Origin: an uncultured Oscillospiraceae bacterium
Lineage (GTDB): Bacteria > Bacillota > Clostridia > Oscillospirales > Acutalibacteraceae
NCBI GenBank assembly: GCA_900555015.1
Contig: USJL01000006.1
Coordinates: 1 to 64,000, forward strand
Length of the DNA: 64,000 nt
Direction: 5' to 3'
This document shows positions 52,770 through 61,281 of the stretch, in pieces (the first letter of the stretch is position 1; each line of letters begins with the position of its first letter). A model generated the notes under the pieces. That model was not told the origin of the DNA. It did no database searches and saw nothing but the letters and a program-made list of their open reading frames with translations. The translations under genes and the position numbers were made by a program.

Positions 52770-52800
52770 TTTAAGTTCATTTAAGGTTACCGATTTATTG
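52770..52800 (+). promoter_or_regulatory. Box A: candidate response-regulator site and promoter of the two-component operon
   Basis: The 31-base box contains the direct repeat TTTAAG at 52770 and 52780, then GTTACCG and a TTTATT that may be the -10. It matches box B at 54795-54825 at 25 of 31 positions without gaps, and both lie about 20 bases before a start codon. Confidence 0.55.
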
Positions 52801-52819
52801 TAGAAGCTGAGGTGATTTT

Positions 52820-53467
52820 ATGAGAATTTTACTTGCCGAAGATGAAATTGAACTTTCAAATGCTCTTGTTACTATTTTAAAGCATAACAATTATTCGGTT
52901 GATGCTGTTTATAACGGCAGAGACGCTGTTGATTATATTGAAACAGGCGTTTATGATTGTGCCGTTTTAGATGTTATGATGCCCGTTATGGATGGAATAT
53001 CGGCACTTAAAGAAATCAGAAATAAAAAAATTGATATTCCCGTACTGATATTAACGGCTAAAAGTGAAATTGACGATAAAGTATACGGCTTAGACAGCGG
53101 AGCAAATGATTATTTAACAAAGCCGTTTGCTACAAAAGAATTGCTTGCAAGACTTCGCGTGCTTACCCGTAAATCAAATTCTGATTTAGGTAATGAAATC
53201 GTTTTTTCAAATATGCACCTTGACCGTGAAGATTTTAAATTATCAGTAGGTAATAATGTTTTAAGGCTTAATAACAAGGAATTTCAAATGCTTGAAATGT
53301 TTATGCAAAATCCCAATAAAGTTATTTCGGTAGACATGTTTATGGAAAAAATATGGGGCTTTGATTCAGATTCTGAAATTAATGTGGTTTGGGTTTATAT
53401 TTCAAATTTGCGTAAAAAACTTGCTTCAGTTAACGCAAAGTTAAAATTAAAGTTTCTCGTAATTTAG
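52820..53467 (+). CDS. OmpR-type response regulator, C-terminus altered by a -1 frameshift
   Basis: The receiver domain has the acidic pair in LLAEDEIE, phosphoacceptor D51 in CAVLDVMMPVMDG and K in DYLTKPFA. The C-terminal winged helix reads LRLNNKEFQMLEMFMQNP and VVWVYISNLRKKL. The frame then stops after KLKLKFLVI. In the -1 frame the next codons give KVSRNLGYYLEKTDD and end at 53496, matching the usual RNLGYRLE end of this family. So the recognition wing's last strand is lost unless the frame is restored. AGGTGA precedes the ATG at 52820. Confidence 0.88.
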   Translation: MRILLAEDEIELSNALVTILKHNNYSVDAVYNGRDAVDYIETGVYDCAVLDVMMPVMDGISALKEIRNKKIDIPVLILTAKSEIDDKVYGLDSGANDYLTKPFATKELLARLRVLTRKSNSDLGNEIVFSNMHLDREDFKLSVGNNVLRLNNKEFQMLEMFMQNPNKVISVDMFMEKIWGFDSDSEINVVWVYISNLRKKLASVNAKLKLKFLVI

Positions 53468-53496
53468 GCTATTATTTGGAGAAAACAGATGATTAA
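53443..53496 (+). other. Frameshift site and lost 3' end of the response regulator
   Basis: The A-run at 53443-53446 (TTAAAATTAAAG) needs one more A, or a -1 slip on AAA, to continue into the frame that encodes RNLGYYLEKTDD and stops with TAA at 53494-53496. That restored stop overlaps the kinase ATG at 53489, a usual regulator-kinase junction. Confidence 0.8.
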
Positions 53497-54751
53497 AAAG
53501 TTACAAAAGAAAATTATTACTATCACAATGGTGTCTGTTTTAATTGTTCTTTCTGTCATTTTAGGCGTTATTGATATTGTTAATTTTGAAAATGTTAAGT
53601 CAAGCAATGACAATGTTATTAAAATAATTGCCGATAATAACGGTGTATTGCCAGATAGTCATCAAGACAAACCCGATAATAATTTACCGCCGGCAGATGA
53701 CGATACAATTAAAAAAGATAATGTTGAGCATAAAATGCCTTCTCCGGAAACACCGTTTGACACACGATATTTTGTTGTTTTTCTTGACAGCGAAAACAAT
53801 ATAACAAGTGTTAATTTAAGCAAAATCGCATCGGTTTCAGAGGATGAAGCCGAGAAATATGCAGAATCGATTATAAAAACAGGCAAAACAAACGGATTAA
53901 AAGACAATTTTAATTATAAATCGGTTAGTGCCGATGATTATAAAATGATTGTTTTTGTTGATTGTTCTAAAGAATTAAATACTTATTATTCGTTTTTAAT
54001 TTCAGGATTTTCAATTTCAGCCTTGGGTGTTATACTTGTATTTGTTTTATCTGTTTTTCTTTCTAAAATTGCTATTAAGCCAATAGAAACAGGTTACGAG
54101 AAACAAAAGCAGTTTATTACAGATGCAAGCCATGAATTGAAAACGCCGCTTACTGTTATAGACGCAAATACTGAAATTATTGAAATGGAAAACGGCGAGT
54201 CGCAGTGGACAAAAAGTATAAAAAGTCAAACTTCAAGGCTTGCCAAATTAACCGAAGGCTTGGTAACATTAGCACAAATGGATGAAAGCGGAAACAAATT
54301 ACAACAAGATACTTTTGATTTATCCGAACTTTGTAATGAAATTTGCTATTCTTTTGAACCTTTGGCAAAATCGGGCGGTAAAACTTTTGATTTTAAAATT
54401 CAAAATGATGTGAAATATAAAGGCAATGAAGATTCAATTAACAGAATGTTTTCTGTTTTGCTTGAAAATGCATTTAAATATTCAGATGATAACGGCAAAA
54501 TTTCATTTATAATGAGTAAATCAAATAAAAAAATAAAAATCAGAGTTTATAATTCTGTTGTTCATATTGAAAAAGGAGAACATAACGAATTTTTTGAGCG
54601 GTTTTACAGAGCAGACGGTTCGCGTAATTCAAAAACAGGAGGTTTTGGAATTGGACTTTCTGTAGTATACGAAACAGTAAATGCTCATAAAGGCAAAATC
54701 GTTTGTATTAGCAACGATGAAAATTCAGTTGAATTTAACATAACGTTATAA
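53489..54751 (+). CDS. Membrane sensor histidine kinase
   Basis: The 420-residue kinase has membrane helices at about 8-30 and 168-191 bracketing an extracytoplasmic sensor of about 135 residues, which starts with a Pro/Asp-rich stretch (DSHQDKPDNNLPPADD). The phosphoacceptor is H215 in FITDASHELKTPLTV. The ATP-binding part has the N box VLLENAFKYSDDNG, the F/G2 box GGFGIGLSVV. A full HAMP domain is not evident. The partner regulator lies directly upstream. The signal is unknown. Confidence 0.93.
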   Translation: MIKKLQKKIITITMVSVLIVLSVILGVIDIVNFENVKSSNDNVIKIIADNNGVLPDSHQDKPDNNLPPADDDTIKKDNVEHKMPSPETPFDTRYFVVFLDSENNITSVNLSKIASVSEDEAEKYAESIIKTGKTNGLKDNFNYKSVSADDYKMIVFVDCSKELNTYYSFLISGFSISALGVILVFVLSVFLSKIAIKPIETGYEKQKQFITDASHELKTPLTVIDANTEIIEMENGESQWTKSIKSQTSRLAKLTEGLVTLAQMDESGNKLQQDTFDLSELCNEICYSFEPLAKSGGKTFDFKIQNDVKYKGNEDSINRMFSVLLENAFKYSDDNGKISFIMSKSNKKIKIRVYNSVVHIEKGEHNEFFERFYRADGSRNSKTGGFGIGLSVVYETVNAHKGKIVCISNDENSVEFNITL

Positions 54752-54756
54752 GATTG

Positions 54757-54798
54757 AGAAACATTTTTGAAAATTTTTCAAAAATGTTTCTTTTTTTA
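54757..54798 (+). terminator. Terminator after the histidine kinase
   Basis: A long stem AGAAACATTTTTGAAAA / TTTTCAAAAATGTTTCT is followed by seven T residues. Its tail runs into box B. Confidence 0.88.
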
Positions 54799-54825
54799 AT
54801 TTCATTTTAAGTTAACGGTTTATTC
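54795..54825 (+). promoter_or_regulatory. Box B: second copy of the candidate regulator site, before the VTC operon
   Basis: The box has TTTAA repeats at 54795 and 54806 (11-base step), GTTAACG and TTTATT. It is 25/31 identical to box A and lies 23 bases before the ATG at 54849. Confidence 0.55.
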
Positions 54826-54848
54826 TTTCAATCAAGGAGGCAGGGAAC

Positions 54849-55553
54849 ATGAATATTAAAAATATTTTTAAACGGTATGAATTAAAATATTTAATTTCAA
54901 CTTCAACTTATTTGAACCTAATGAATTATATGGAAAGTTATATGTCAGAAGATGAATACGGCAAAACATTAATTTCAAATATTTATTATGACACTTCCGA
55001 TTTTAGACTGATTAGAAATTCTATTGAAAAACCAGACTACAAAGAAAAATTGCGTTTGCGCTGTTATGGAAATGTAACAAGCGATTCAATCGCTTTTATT
55101 GAACTAAAGAAAAAATATGATTCAGTTGTATATAAAAGGCGTGTGTCAATGAACATTAATTTGGCTGAAATTCAGCTTTTAAATAATTTTAGAACAGCAA
55201 ACAGTCAAATAGAAAAAGAAATTAATTATTTTATGAACTTTTATGATTCATTAGCTCCGAAAATGCTTATAGGATATGAGCGACAGGCATATTTTGATAA
55301 ATCTAATGAAAACTTCAGAGTAACATTCGATAAAAATATTTGTTACAGAGGCTATGATTTGGACTTGAAGAGTGGTTTGTACGGAACCGGTATTTTGCCG
55401 GCAAACACGGTGCTTATGGAAATAAAAACGGCAGATTCTTTGCCTTTGTGGATGACTTCTTTTTTAACTGAAAATAAAATTTATAAAACAACCTTTTCAA
55501 AATACGGAAAGGCTTATGAAAATAATTTATATAAAAGTGGGGTAGCAGTATGA
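54849..55553 (+). CDS. VTC-domain protein (polyphosphate polymerase-like)
   Basis: The 234-residue protein is a bare VTC domain, the CYTH-like tunnel fold of the yeast vacuolar polyphosphate polymerase. FKRYELKYLISTSTYLNLM opens it; YYDTSDFRLIRNSIEKPDYK, KLRLRCYG, FIELKKKYDSVVYKRR and the closing LMEIKTADSLPLWM with the Lys/Arg/Glu lining the tunnel are typical. Stop overlaps the DUF4956 gene by four bases. The VTC-DUF4956 pair is common in firmicutes next to CotH or carbohydrate-binding proteins. Whether it makes polyphosphate in bacteria is not settled in my knowledge. Confidence 0.9.
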   Translation: MNIKNIFKRYELKYLISTSTYLNLMNYMESYMSEDEYGKTLISNIYYDTSDFRLIRNSIEKPDYKEKLRLRCYGNVTSDSIAFIELKKKYDSVVYKRRVSMNINLAEIQLLNNFRTANSQIEKEINYFMNFYDSLAPKMLIGYERQAYFDKSNENFRVTFDKNICYRGYDLDLKSGLYGTGILPANTVLMEIKTADSLPLWMTSFLTENKIYKTTFSKYGKAYENNLYKSGVAV

Positions 55554-56227
55554 GCAATTTATTTGATTCAATATTCAGCAACGGATTTGATGTTAAAACT
55601 TTTTTAATTACACCTGCGGTGTCATTATGTATCGGTGTATTTATTTCTTTTATTTATTCGTTTAAAACCCGACACAGTAAAAGCTTTCTTGTAACGCTTT
55701 CAATTTTACCTGCCGTAGTAAGCGTTGTAATTATGATGGTTAACGGTAATTTAGGTGTAGGCGTTGCCGTAGCAGGTGCATTCAGTTTGGTAAGGTTTCG
55801 TTCAGCACCCGGCACATCAAAAGAAATCGGCACAATATTTTTAGCAATGTGTTCAGGTTTAATTGCAGGAATGGGTTATATAGGATATTCAATACTGTTT
55901 ACAATTATTTTGGGTATTGCACTTTTAATTTGTAACTATGTAACAAGTAAACAATGCAAAAATTCGTTAAATAAAAAATTAACAATTACTATACCCGAAA
56001 ATTTAAATTATTCTACGGCATTTAATGATTTGTTTTCTGAATTTTGCATCGACGCTGAATTATTAAGTGCTAAAACAGTAAATTTGGGAAGTATGTTTAA
56101 GCTTTCTTACAATGTTACGCTGAAAAACAATGTAAATGAAAAAGAATTAATTGATGCAATCAGGTGCAGAAACGGTAATTTGGAAGTTTCTCTTTGTACT
56201 GAAAAGGAGGATATTTATGCGTTGTAA
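55550..56227 (+). CDS. DUF4956 membrane protein
   Basis: The 225-residue protein has about four membrane helices and a cytoplasmic C-terminal domain of about 85 residues. The core MMVNGNLGVGVAVAGAFSLVRFRSAPGTSKEIG is the family signature (positions about 64-96; split here as GVAVAGAFSLVRFRSAPGTS). It lies between the VTC protein and the carbohydrate-binding lipoprotein, as in other firmicutes, so it probably forms a membrane complex with VTC. The end overlaps the next gene by 11 bases. Confidence 0.9.
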   Translation: MSNLFDSIFSNGFDVKTFLITPAVSLCIGVFISFIYSFKTRHSKSFLVTLSILPAVVSVVIMMVNGNLGVGVAVAGAFSLVRFRSAPGTSKEIGTIFLAMCSGLIAGMGYIGYSILFTIILGIALLICNYVTSKQCKNSLNKKLTITIPENLNYSTAFNDLFSEFCIDAELLSAKTVNLGSMFKLSYNVTLKNNVNEKELIDAIRCRNGNLEVSLCTEKEDIYAL

Positions 56228-57989
56228 GTTAAAATCTTTTTTGGCTGTTTTAATGTGTTGCGTTTTGGCAATTTCATTGTTTGGATGTTCTCAGTCAAAA
56301 AATACGTCAAATGAATCTTCGTCAACTGGTGTAACATCCTTAAATCTTGTTGAAGACGATATGTTTACAAAACGAGATTTAAATTGGGAATATGATGAAA
56401 ATTCTGCCGCGAAAATTACACTTGAAGATAATAACATTACTTCAAAAGATACTTCAAATGTAACAGTAAATGACAATACCGTTACTATATCAGAAGACGG
56501 TGTTTATATAATAAGCGGTTCACTAAATGACGGTCAAATTATAGTTGACGCACAGGATGATGATAAAATCCAGCTTGTTTTAAACGGTGTAAATATTAAT
56601 TCATCTTCTTCTGCGGCAATATATATTAAACAGGCTGATAAAGTGTTTATAACACTGGCAGATTCAACCGAAAACACACTTACAAACAGCGGAGAATTTG
56701 TTGCTGTTGATGATAACAATATTGATTCGGTTATTTTTTCTAAAGATGATTTAACTGTAAACGGTTCCGGCTTATTAACAGTCAGCACAGAGTACGGACA
56801 CGGAATTGTATCAAAGGATGATATGGTTATTGCTGCAGATATAACCGTTACTGCATCACGTCATGCTCTTTCAGCCAATAATAGTGTAAGAATTGCGTGC
56901 GGAAATATCAATTTAACCGCAGGTAAAGACGGTATAAATGTAGACAGCGAAGACGACGATACAACAGGTTTTATCTATGTAAAAGACGGTAATATCACAG
57001 AAATTGTTGATGATGACGGCATGCATGCAAATAATGTATTGTTTGTTTCAGGCGGTACTGTTAATATCAAACAATGTTATGAAGGACTTGAAAGTAAAGA
57101 AATTTTAATAAATGACGGCAATATCAGCATTGTTGCTTTAGATGATGCATTAAATGCTTCATCAGGAAAAAACAGCACATCCGATTCAAACAGTCAGCAG
57201 AATGTTACTGACAGTGAAAGCGGCGGAAATCCTCCTGAAATTCCAAATTCACAGCAAAATAATGAGGATAATACACCGCCGCAAATGCCTAATGAAAATC
57301 AAAATAACAATAAACAATCTCCACCGGAAAAACCGAATGATTCTGAAAATTCAAACAATGATGCTAATGGAAATAATACAAATAACGAGTCAAATGCACA
57401 ATTACCGTCTAACGGCAATCAAAATAAACCGTCCGGCAATGTACCGAATGAACAACAACCCGGTGGCGGACAGGGAACAGATATGGATTATGACGAGTCT
57501 TGTTCAATAACCGTTAACGGCGGCGTAATAAATATTAATGCAGATGGCGACGGTATTGATTCCAACGGTGATTTATATGTTAACGGCGGTGAAATTTATG
57601 TTTCAGGCCCTTCTAATGACGGAAACGGCGCACTTGATTATTCAGGTACTGCAACAATTACCGGCGGAACAGTTATTGCCGTAGGTGGCAGCGGAATGGC
57701 TCAAAACTTTGGTAATGATTCAACACAATGCTCATTACTTATTAATTTAAGTGAATGGACTCAGGATGACGTTGTTGTTAAAAATTCATCAGGAGAAATT
57801 ATTTTAACTTATGCGGCAAATAAAAAATATGATTCTGTTGTTATCAGCAGCTCTGTTTTAAAGCAAAATGAAACTTACACAGTTAACGGTAAAGAAATAA
57901 CAATAAGCTCGGTTATTTCAAGTAATTCAACGCAAAACAGTATATCCGATGCTGTTAATAATTCAGATTCTGCCGTAAAAAGCAGTTAA
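56217..57989 (+). CDS. Lipoprotein with carbohydrate-binding beta-helix domain (Cthe_2159-like)
   Basis: The protein has 590 residues from ATG 56217, with AAAGGAGG upstream. The lipobox is ISLFGC (Cys24). The beta-helix rungs read DNTVTISEDGVYIISGSLND, KDGINVDSEDDDTTGFIYVK and TVNIKQCYEGLESKEILI. An Asn/Pro/Gln/Ser-rich linker (about 320-425; PPQMPNENQNNNKQSPPEKP) interrupts the helix before more rungs (GGVININADGDGIDSNGDLY). Cthe_2159 of C. thermocellum binds acidic polysaccharide; this is the likely family. It is the third gene of the VTC operon and should face outward. Confidence 0.87.
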   Translation: MRCKLKSFLAVLMCCVLAISLFGCSQSKNTSNESSSTGVTSLNLVEDDMFTKRDLNWEYDENSAAKITLEDNNITSKDTSNVTVNDNTVTISEDGVYIISGSLNDGQIIVDAQDDDKIQLVLNGVNINSSSSAAIYIKQADKVFITLADSTENTLTNSGEFVAVDDNNIDSVIFSKDDLTVNGSGLLTVSTEYGHGIVSKDDMVIAADITVTASRHALSANNSVRIACGNINLTAGKDGINVDSEDDDTTGFIYVKDGNITEIVDDDGMHANNVLFVSGGTVNIKQCYEGLESKEILINDGNISIVALDDALNASSGKNSTSDSNSQQNVTDSESGGNPPEIPNSQQNNEDNTPPQMPNENQNNNKQSPPEKPNDSENSNNDANGNNTNNESNAQLPSNGNQNKPSGNVPNEQQPGGGQGTDMDYDESCSITVNGGVININADGDGIDSNGDLYVNGGEIYVSGPSNDGNGALDYSGTATITGGTVIAVGGSGMAQNFGNDSTQCSLLINLSEWTQDDVVVKNSSGEIILTYAANKKYDSVVISSSVLKQNETYTVNGKEITISSVISSNSTQNSISDAVNNSDSAVKSS

Positions 57990-58035
57990 CTATATTCGGT
58001 TCAGCTTTAATATTCCTGCCTCTAACATAAATTTG

Positions 58036-58062
58036 TTGACTTTTTATGGGAAACATTATAAA
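58036..58062 (+). promoter_or_regulatory. Promoter of the zinc-ribbon membrane protein
   Basis: TTGACT (58036-58041) and TATAAA (58057-58062) have a short 15-base spacer; the gene starts at 58095 with AAGGGGT upstream. Confidence 0.5.
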
Positions 58063-58094
58063 ATATACCTTAGTTATTTATAAGGGGTGTTTAT

Positions 58095-59030
58095 ATGGCA
58101 AGTTGCCCAAATTGCGGTAAAAAGTTGCATTTTTGGAATATTAAAGCTGAATGCAGCGGTTGCGGCGTTTCGATTCCTAACTATAATTGGGTTGAAAGAT
58201 TGGAAGAAGATAATATAAATGCAGAAAAGTCTTTTGCTGTATTTAACAGAACGCTTAACAGAATTAAGTATTCTTTGTTTGGCACAAAATTAAGAATCGC
58301 CAGACTTGTATTAACGTTTCTACCTGCATTAGCATTTATTCTCCCTTGGGCTGCGGTTAAAAGTGATGAAAATGCTTTTGCTTTAACTCTCCTTTCTTTT
58401 GACGGTTCTAAATCGGCAATAGATATGTTGCTTCAGTTATTTAAAAAAATGTCATTGCTTTCTGCAAATATGGGGTTTGAAGGCAGTTCAGGTCCTGTTA
58501 AATTTATGTTTATAGGATTAATATTCTATTTTGCGTCGGCTTTGTTTATTGTAATTGCTTTTTTCTTAAACATAATTATGTGTAAAAAGCCTAAAACGAA
58601 ATCAACAGTTGTATTTGATGTATTTTCAATCGTATCTTCAGTTGTCGCTGTTGTAATGTTTTCTTTGGCAGGCGGTTTTAATAAGTCATTTGTTGCTTTT
58701 TCATTTGGCGAATTCAGTGCTTACAATTTCTCATCGGGCTTATCTTGGGGTTACATTCCCGGTATTATTTTGCTTTTGATTGCTATGGGAATTAATATTG
58801 CTGTTGCAGTTGCACCGGCTAAAACAGATGAGCAGCTTGAAAGTGAACGTGTAGCACAGGTTGAAGCTAAAGAAGCAAAGGAAAGAGAAGACGAACTTCG
58901 TAAAATTAAAGAGCGTGAAGAAGCCGCTAAAGCTTACGAAGAAGAGCAAAAACAAATTGTTGCCGAGGCTAAACGTAAAGTTGCTGAAAAGAAAGCAAAG
59001 GAAGAAGCCAAGGCTAAAAAGAAAAAATAA
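58095..59030 (+). CDS. Zinc-ribbon membrane protein with charged coiled-coil tail, function unknown
   Basis: The 311-residue protein starts with a zinc ribbon: C4, C7, C20 and C23 in MASCPNCGKK and ECSGCG. Four membrane helices follow (about 72-92, 138-160, 175-198 and 225-245). The tail from about 250 on is a coiled coil made mainly of Ala, Glu and Lys. The family is not named that I recognise. The N-terminal ribbon and the charged tail both face the cytoplasm, so a nucleic-acid or protein contact is possible but unproven. It is monocistronic. Confidence 0.65.
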   Translation: MASCPNCGKKLHFWNIKAECSGCGVSIPNYNWVERLEEDNINAEKSFAVFNRTLNRIKYSLFGTKLRIARLVLTFLPALAFILPWAAVKSDENAFALTLLSFDGSKSAIDMLLQLFKKMSLLSANMGFEGSSGPVKFMFIGLIFYFASALFIVIAFFLNIIMCKKPKTKSTVVFDVFSIVSSVVAVVMFSLAGGFNKSFVAFSFGEFSAYNFSSGLSWGYIPGIILLLIAMGINIAVAVAPAKTDEQLESERVAQVEAKEAKEREDELRKIKEREEAAKAYEEEQKQIVAEAKRKVAEKKAKEEAKAKKKK

Positions 59031-59033
59031 TTT

Positions 59034-59061
59034 AAAAGCGCCTTTTAAGGCGCTTTTTTTT
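59034..59061 (+). terminator. Terminator after the zinc-ribbon gene
   Basis: AAAAGCGCCTT (59034-59044) pairs with AAGGCGCTTTT (59047-59057), followed by a T run. Confidence 0.88.
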
Positions 59062-59119
59062 GTTGCTAAAATTTAATGTAAATGTTATACTTAATTTATA
59101 ATTAAATGGGGTAGTTTTT

Positions 59120-61192
59120 ATGGATTATAATATGCTTTTTTCTCCGATGAAAATCGGTAACATAGAAATTAAAAACAGAATTGTTATGGCGCCTATGCTT
59201 ATGGGATTCGGTAGATTTAACGGCGACCCAACCGAAAAAATGATGAATTATTATGAAGAACGTGCCAAGGGCGGCACAGGTCTTATCATAACTGAAATTA
59301 CAAGGGTTAACGATTTAAGCGGCGCTTCTTCTTTCGGTCAGCTTTCTGTTTCTAAAGACAGAAATATTAAACCTCTTTCACAGCTTGCTTCAAGAATCCA
59401 TCGTCACGGTGCAAAAATTTTTGTTGAGCTTCATCATCCCGGCAGGCAAAATGTTAATTTAATGGTTAATACAGTGCCTATTTCCGTTTTGTGCGATAAA
59501 ATTATGCCAAACAATTCATATTCAAAATTGTTGTATGGCTCTGTTGTTCCTCTTGGTAAAAAAATGGTTGAAAAAGATTTGTTTTTTAAAACCGTAGGAC
59601 CGAGTAAGTGTAACAGAAGTAAGTTTTCGGAAAGTGCAAACAGGGGACTTTCTGCAAAAGAAATTGAGAAAATCGAAAATCAATTTGCGCAGGGTGCGTT
59701 AAGAGTAAAAAAAGCTGGATGCGACGGCGTTGAGCTTCATGCCAGCCACGGTTATTTGATTCAGCAGTTTTTGTCTCCTGAAACTAACCACAGAACCGAT
59801 AAATACGGCGGTTCTCTTGAAAACAGAATGCGCTTCTTGCTTGAAATAATTGATAAAACACGTGCGCTTTGCGGCAGTGATTTTCCCATTATTGTTCGTT
59901 TAACTGTTGACGAAATGTATGATAAAATCGGTAAACCGGGTAATGGTTACAACCTTGATGAAGGCTTAAAAATGGCAAAAATTCTTAACGATAAAGGAAT
60001 TGATGCTATTGACGTTTCTTCCGCCGGGTACGATACTTTTAACTATTGGCTTGAACCAACCACATTTGAATGCGGCTGGCGCAAAAATTTAGCCGCAGAA
60101 GTAAAAAAAGTTGTGGATATTCCGGTAATTGCCGCAAATTTGATTCGTTCACCTGAACAGGCTGAAAAACAGCTTCGGGACGGTATTCAGGATTTTGTTT
60201 CCTTGGGCAGACCTCATATTGCAGACCCTCATTGGGCTGAAAAGGTTCAAACTGGTAATGAAAATAAAATTAAACGCTGTATTTGTTGCCTTTATTGTTT
60301 TGAAAGTATGATGGAGGGCGCTTATATAGGTGATAACGGTCATTGTTCCGTTAATCCTTTTGTAGGTAAAGAAGATTTTAAGTTTCCGCAAAACGGCAAC
60401 GGCAGAAACGTTGTTATTGTTGGCACAGGCGTTGCCGGACTAACAGCAGCAGAACTTCTTGCAAAGCGAAATTTTAATGTTACCGTGCTTGAAAAAAATT
60501 CTGTTGCCGGCGGTCAAATTAATCTTGCCGATAAGCCCCCTCATAAAGAAAAAATTCATTGGTGTGTTGAAGATTTGCTTGCCAATGTTCTTGATTTGGG
60601 TGTTGATATTAAATATAATACTTTTGCAAATAAATCGGTAATTGACGCATATAATCCTGAAATTGTAATTATTGCCACAGGTGGAAACGCAGTTCATCCA
60701 CAGGCATTTTCAGGTGAAAACGTTGTTACGGTAACTGAAATTTTAAATAAATCCGTTGAACCTAAAAATAAAAATATTTGCGTTATCGGTTCAGGTATGA
60801 CAGGGCTTGAAACATCGGAACTTCTTTGTTCAAACGGAAATAATGTTACTGTTATTGAAATGGCAGATTCTGTTGCTCCCGGCGCTTGGTTTCAAAATGT
60901 TGATGATGTTTTGCCTAAGCTGAAGTCTGCAAATACTCGTTTTTTAACTTCAACAAAGTTGGCTTCTGTATGTGAAAGCGGCATTCATGTTACAAATTTA
61001 AAAACAGGTGCAAATTTTAAAATTGATTGCGACCTGGTTGTTCTTTCAATGGGCGTTAAACCCGATAATGTGCTTTATAACGAAATTAAAAACAGTTATA
61101 AGCAGGTATTTAATATAGGTGATTCCCAAAAAACCGGCAGAATTCATAATGCCACGGAAGATGCTTTTAATGCAGTAAAAAATATTAAATAG
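59120..61192 (+). CDS. NADH:flavin oxidoreductase / 2-enoate reductase-type Fe-S flavoprotein
   Basis: The 690-residue protein has three parts: an old-yellow-enzyme TIM barrel with FMN (about 1-370; GVELHASHGYLIQQFLSPE, NHRTDKYGGSLENRMRF), a [4Fe-4S] site (cysteines 387, 389, 390, 393 and one in HCSVNPF) and FAD plus NAD(P) domains (VVIVGTGVAGLTAAELL; ICVIGSGMTGLETSELL). Family members reduce enoates, trimethylamine, 2,4-dienoyl-CoA or bile acid derivatives. Substrate cannot be named. An internal segment between about 125 and 160 (NTVPISVLCDKIMPNNSYSK) is longer than I recall in related enzymes. It is a single gene before csoR. Confidence 0.9.
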   Translation: MDYNMLFSPMKIGNIEIKNRIVMAPMLMGFGRFNGDPTEKMMNYYEERAKGGTGLIITEITRVNDLSGASSFGQLSVSKDRNIKPLSQLASRIHRHGAKIFVELHHPGRQNVNLMVNTVPISVLCDKIMPNNSYSKLLYGSVVPLGKKMVEKDLFFKTVGPSKCNRSKFSESANRGLSAKEIEKIENQFAQGALRVKKAGCDGVELHASHGYLIQQFLSPETNHRTDKYGGSLENRMRFLLEIIDKTRALCGSDFPIIVRLTVDEMYDKIGKPGNGYNLDEGLKMAKILNDKGIDAIDVSSAGYDTFNYWLEPTTFECGWRKNLAAEVKKVVDIPVIAANLIRSPEQAEKQLRDGIQDFVSLGRPHIADPHWAEKVQTGNENKIKRCICCLYCFESMMEGAYIGDNGHCSVNPFVGKEDFKFPQNGNGRNVVIVGTGVAGLTAAELLAKRNFNVTVLEKNSVAGGQINLADKPPHKEKIHWCVEDLLANVLDLGVDIKYNTFANKSVIDAYNPEIVIIATGGNAVHPQAFSGENVVTVTEILNKSVEPKNKNICVIGSGMTGLETSELLCSNGNNVTVIEMADSVAPGAWFQNVDDVLPKLKSANTRFLTSTKLASVCESGIHVTNLKTGANFKIDCDLVVLSMGVKPDNVLYNEIKNSYKQVFNIGDSQKTGRIHNATEDAFNAVKNIK

Positions 61193-61196
61193 TGAC

Positions 61197-61225
61197 TTGA
61201 CAGATACCCCTGGGGAGTATATAAT
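61197..61225 (+). promoter_or_regulatory. Promoter of csoR-copA
   Basis: TTGACA (61197-61202) and TATAAT (61220-61225) have a 17-base spacer. The spacer holds the first copper-type operator. Confidence 0.85.
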
Positions 61226-61248
61226 TTAAATACACCCCGGGGGTATAT
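61204..61248 (+). promoter_or_regulatory. Two CsoR-type operators
   Basis: ATACCCCTGGGGAGTAT (61204-61220) lies in the promoter spacer, and ATACACCCCGGGGGTATAT (61230-61248) lies just after the -10. Both are palindromes with a GC core and TA ends, the form known for CsoR sites. Confidence 0.8.
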
Positions 61249-61281
61249 TTTTGCCTTAATTCATATGAAAGGAAGATTACT

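Noticed and set aside
57154..57510. A 118-codon basic frame inside the lipoprotein linker
   Set aside because: It is a frame-shifted reading of the Asn/Pro/Gln-rich repeat region and has no ribosome site.
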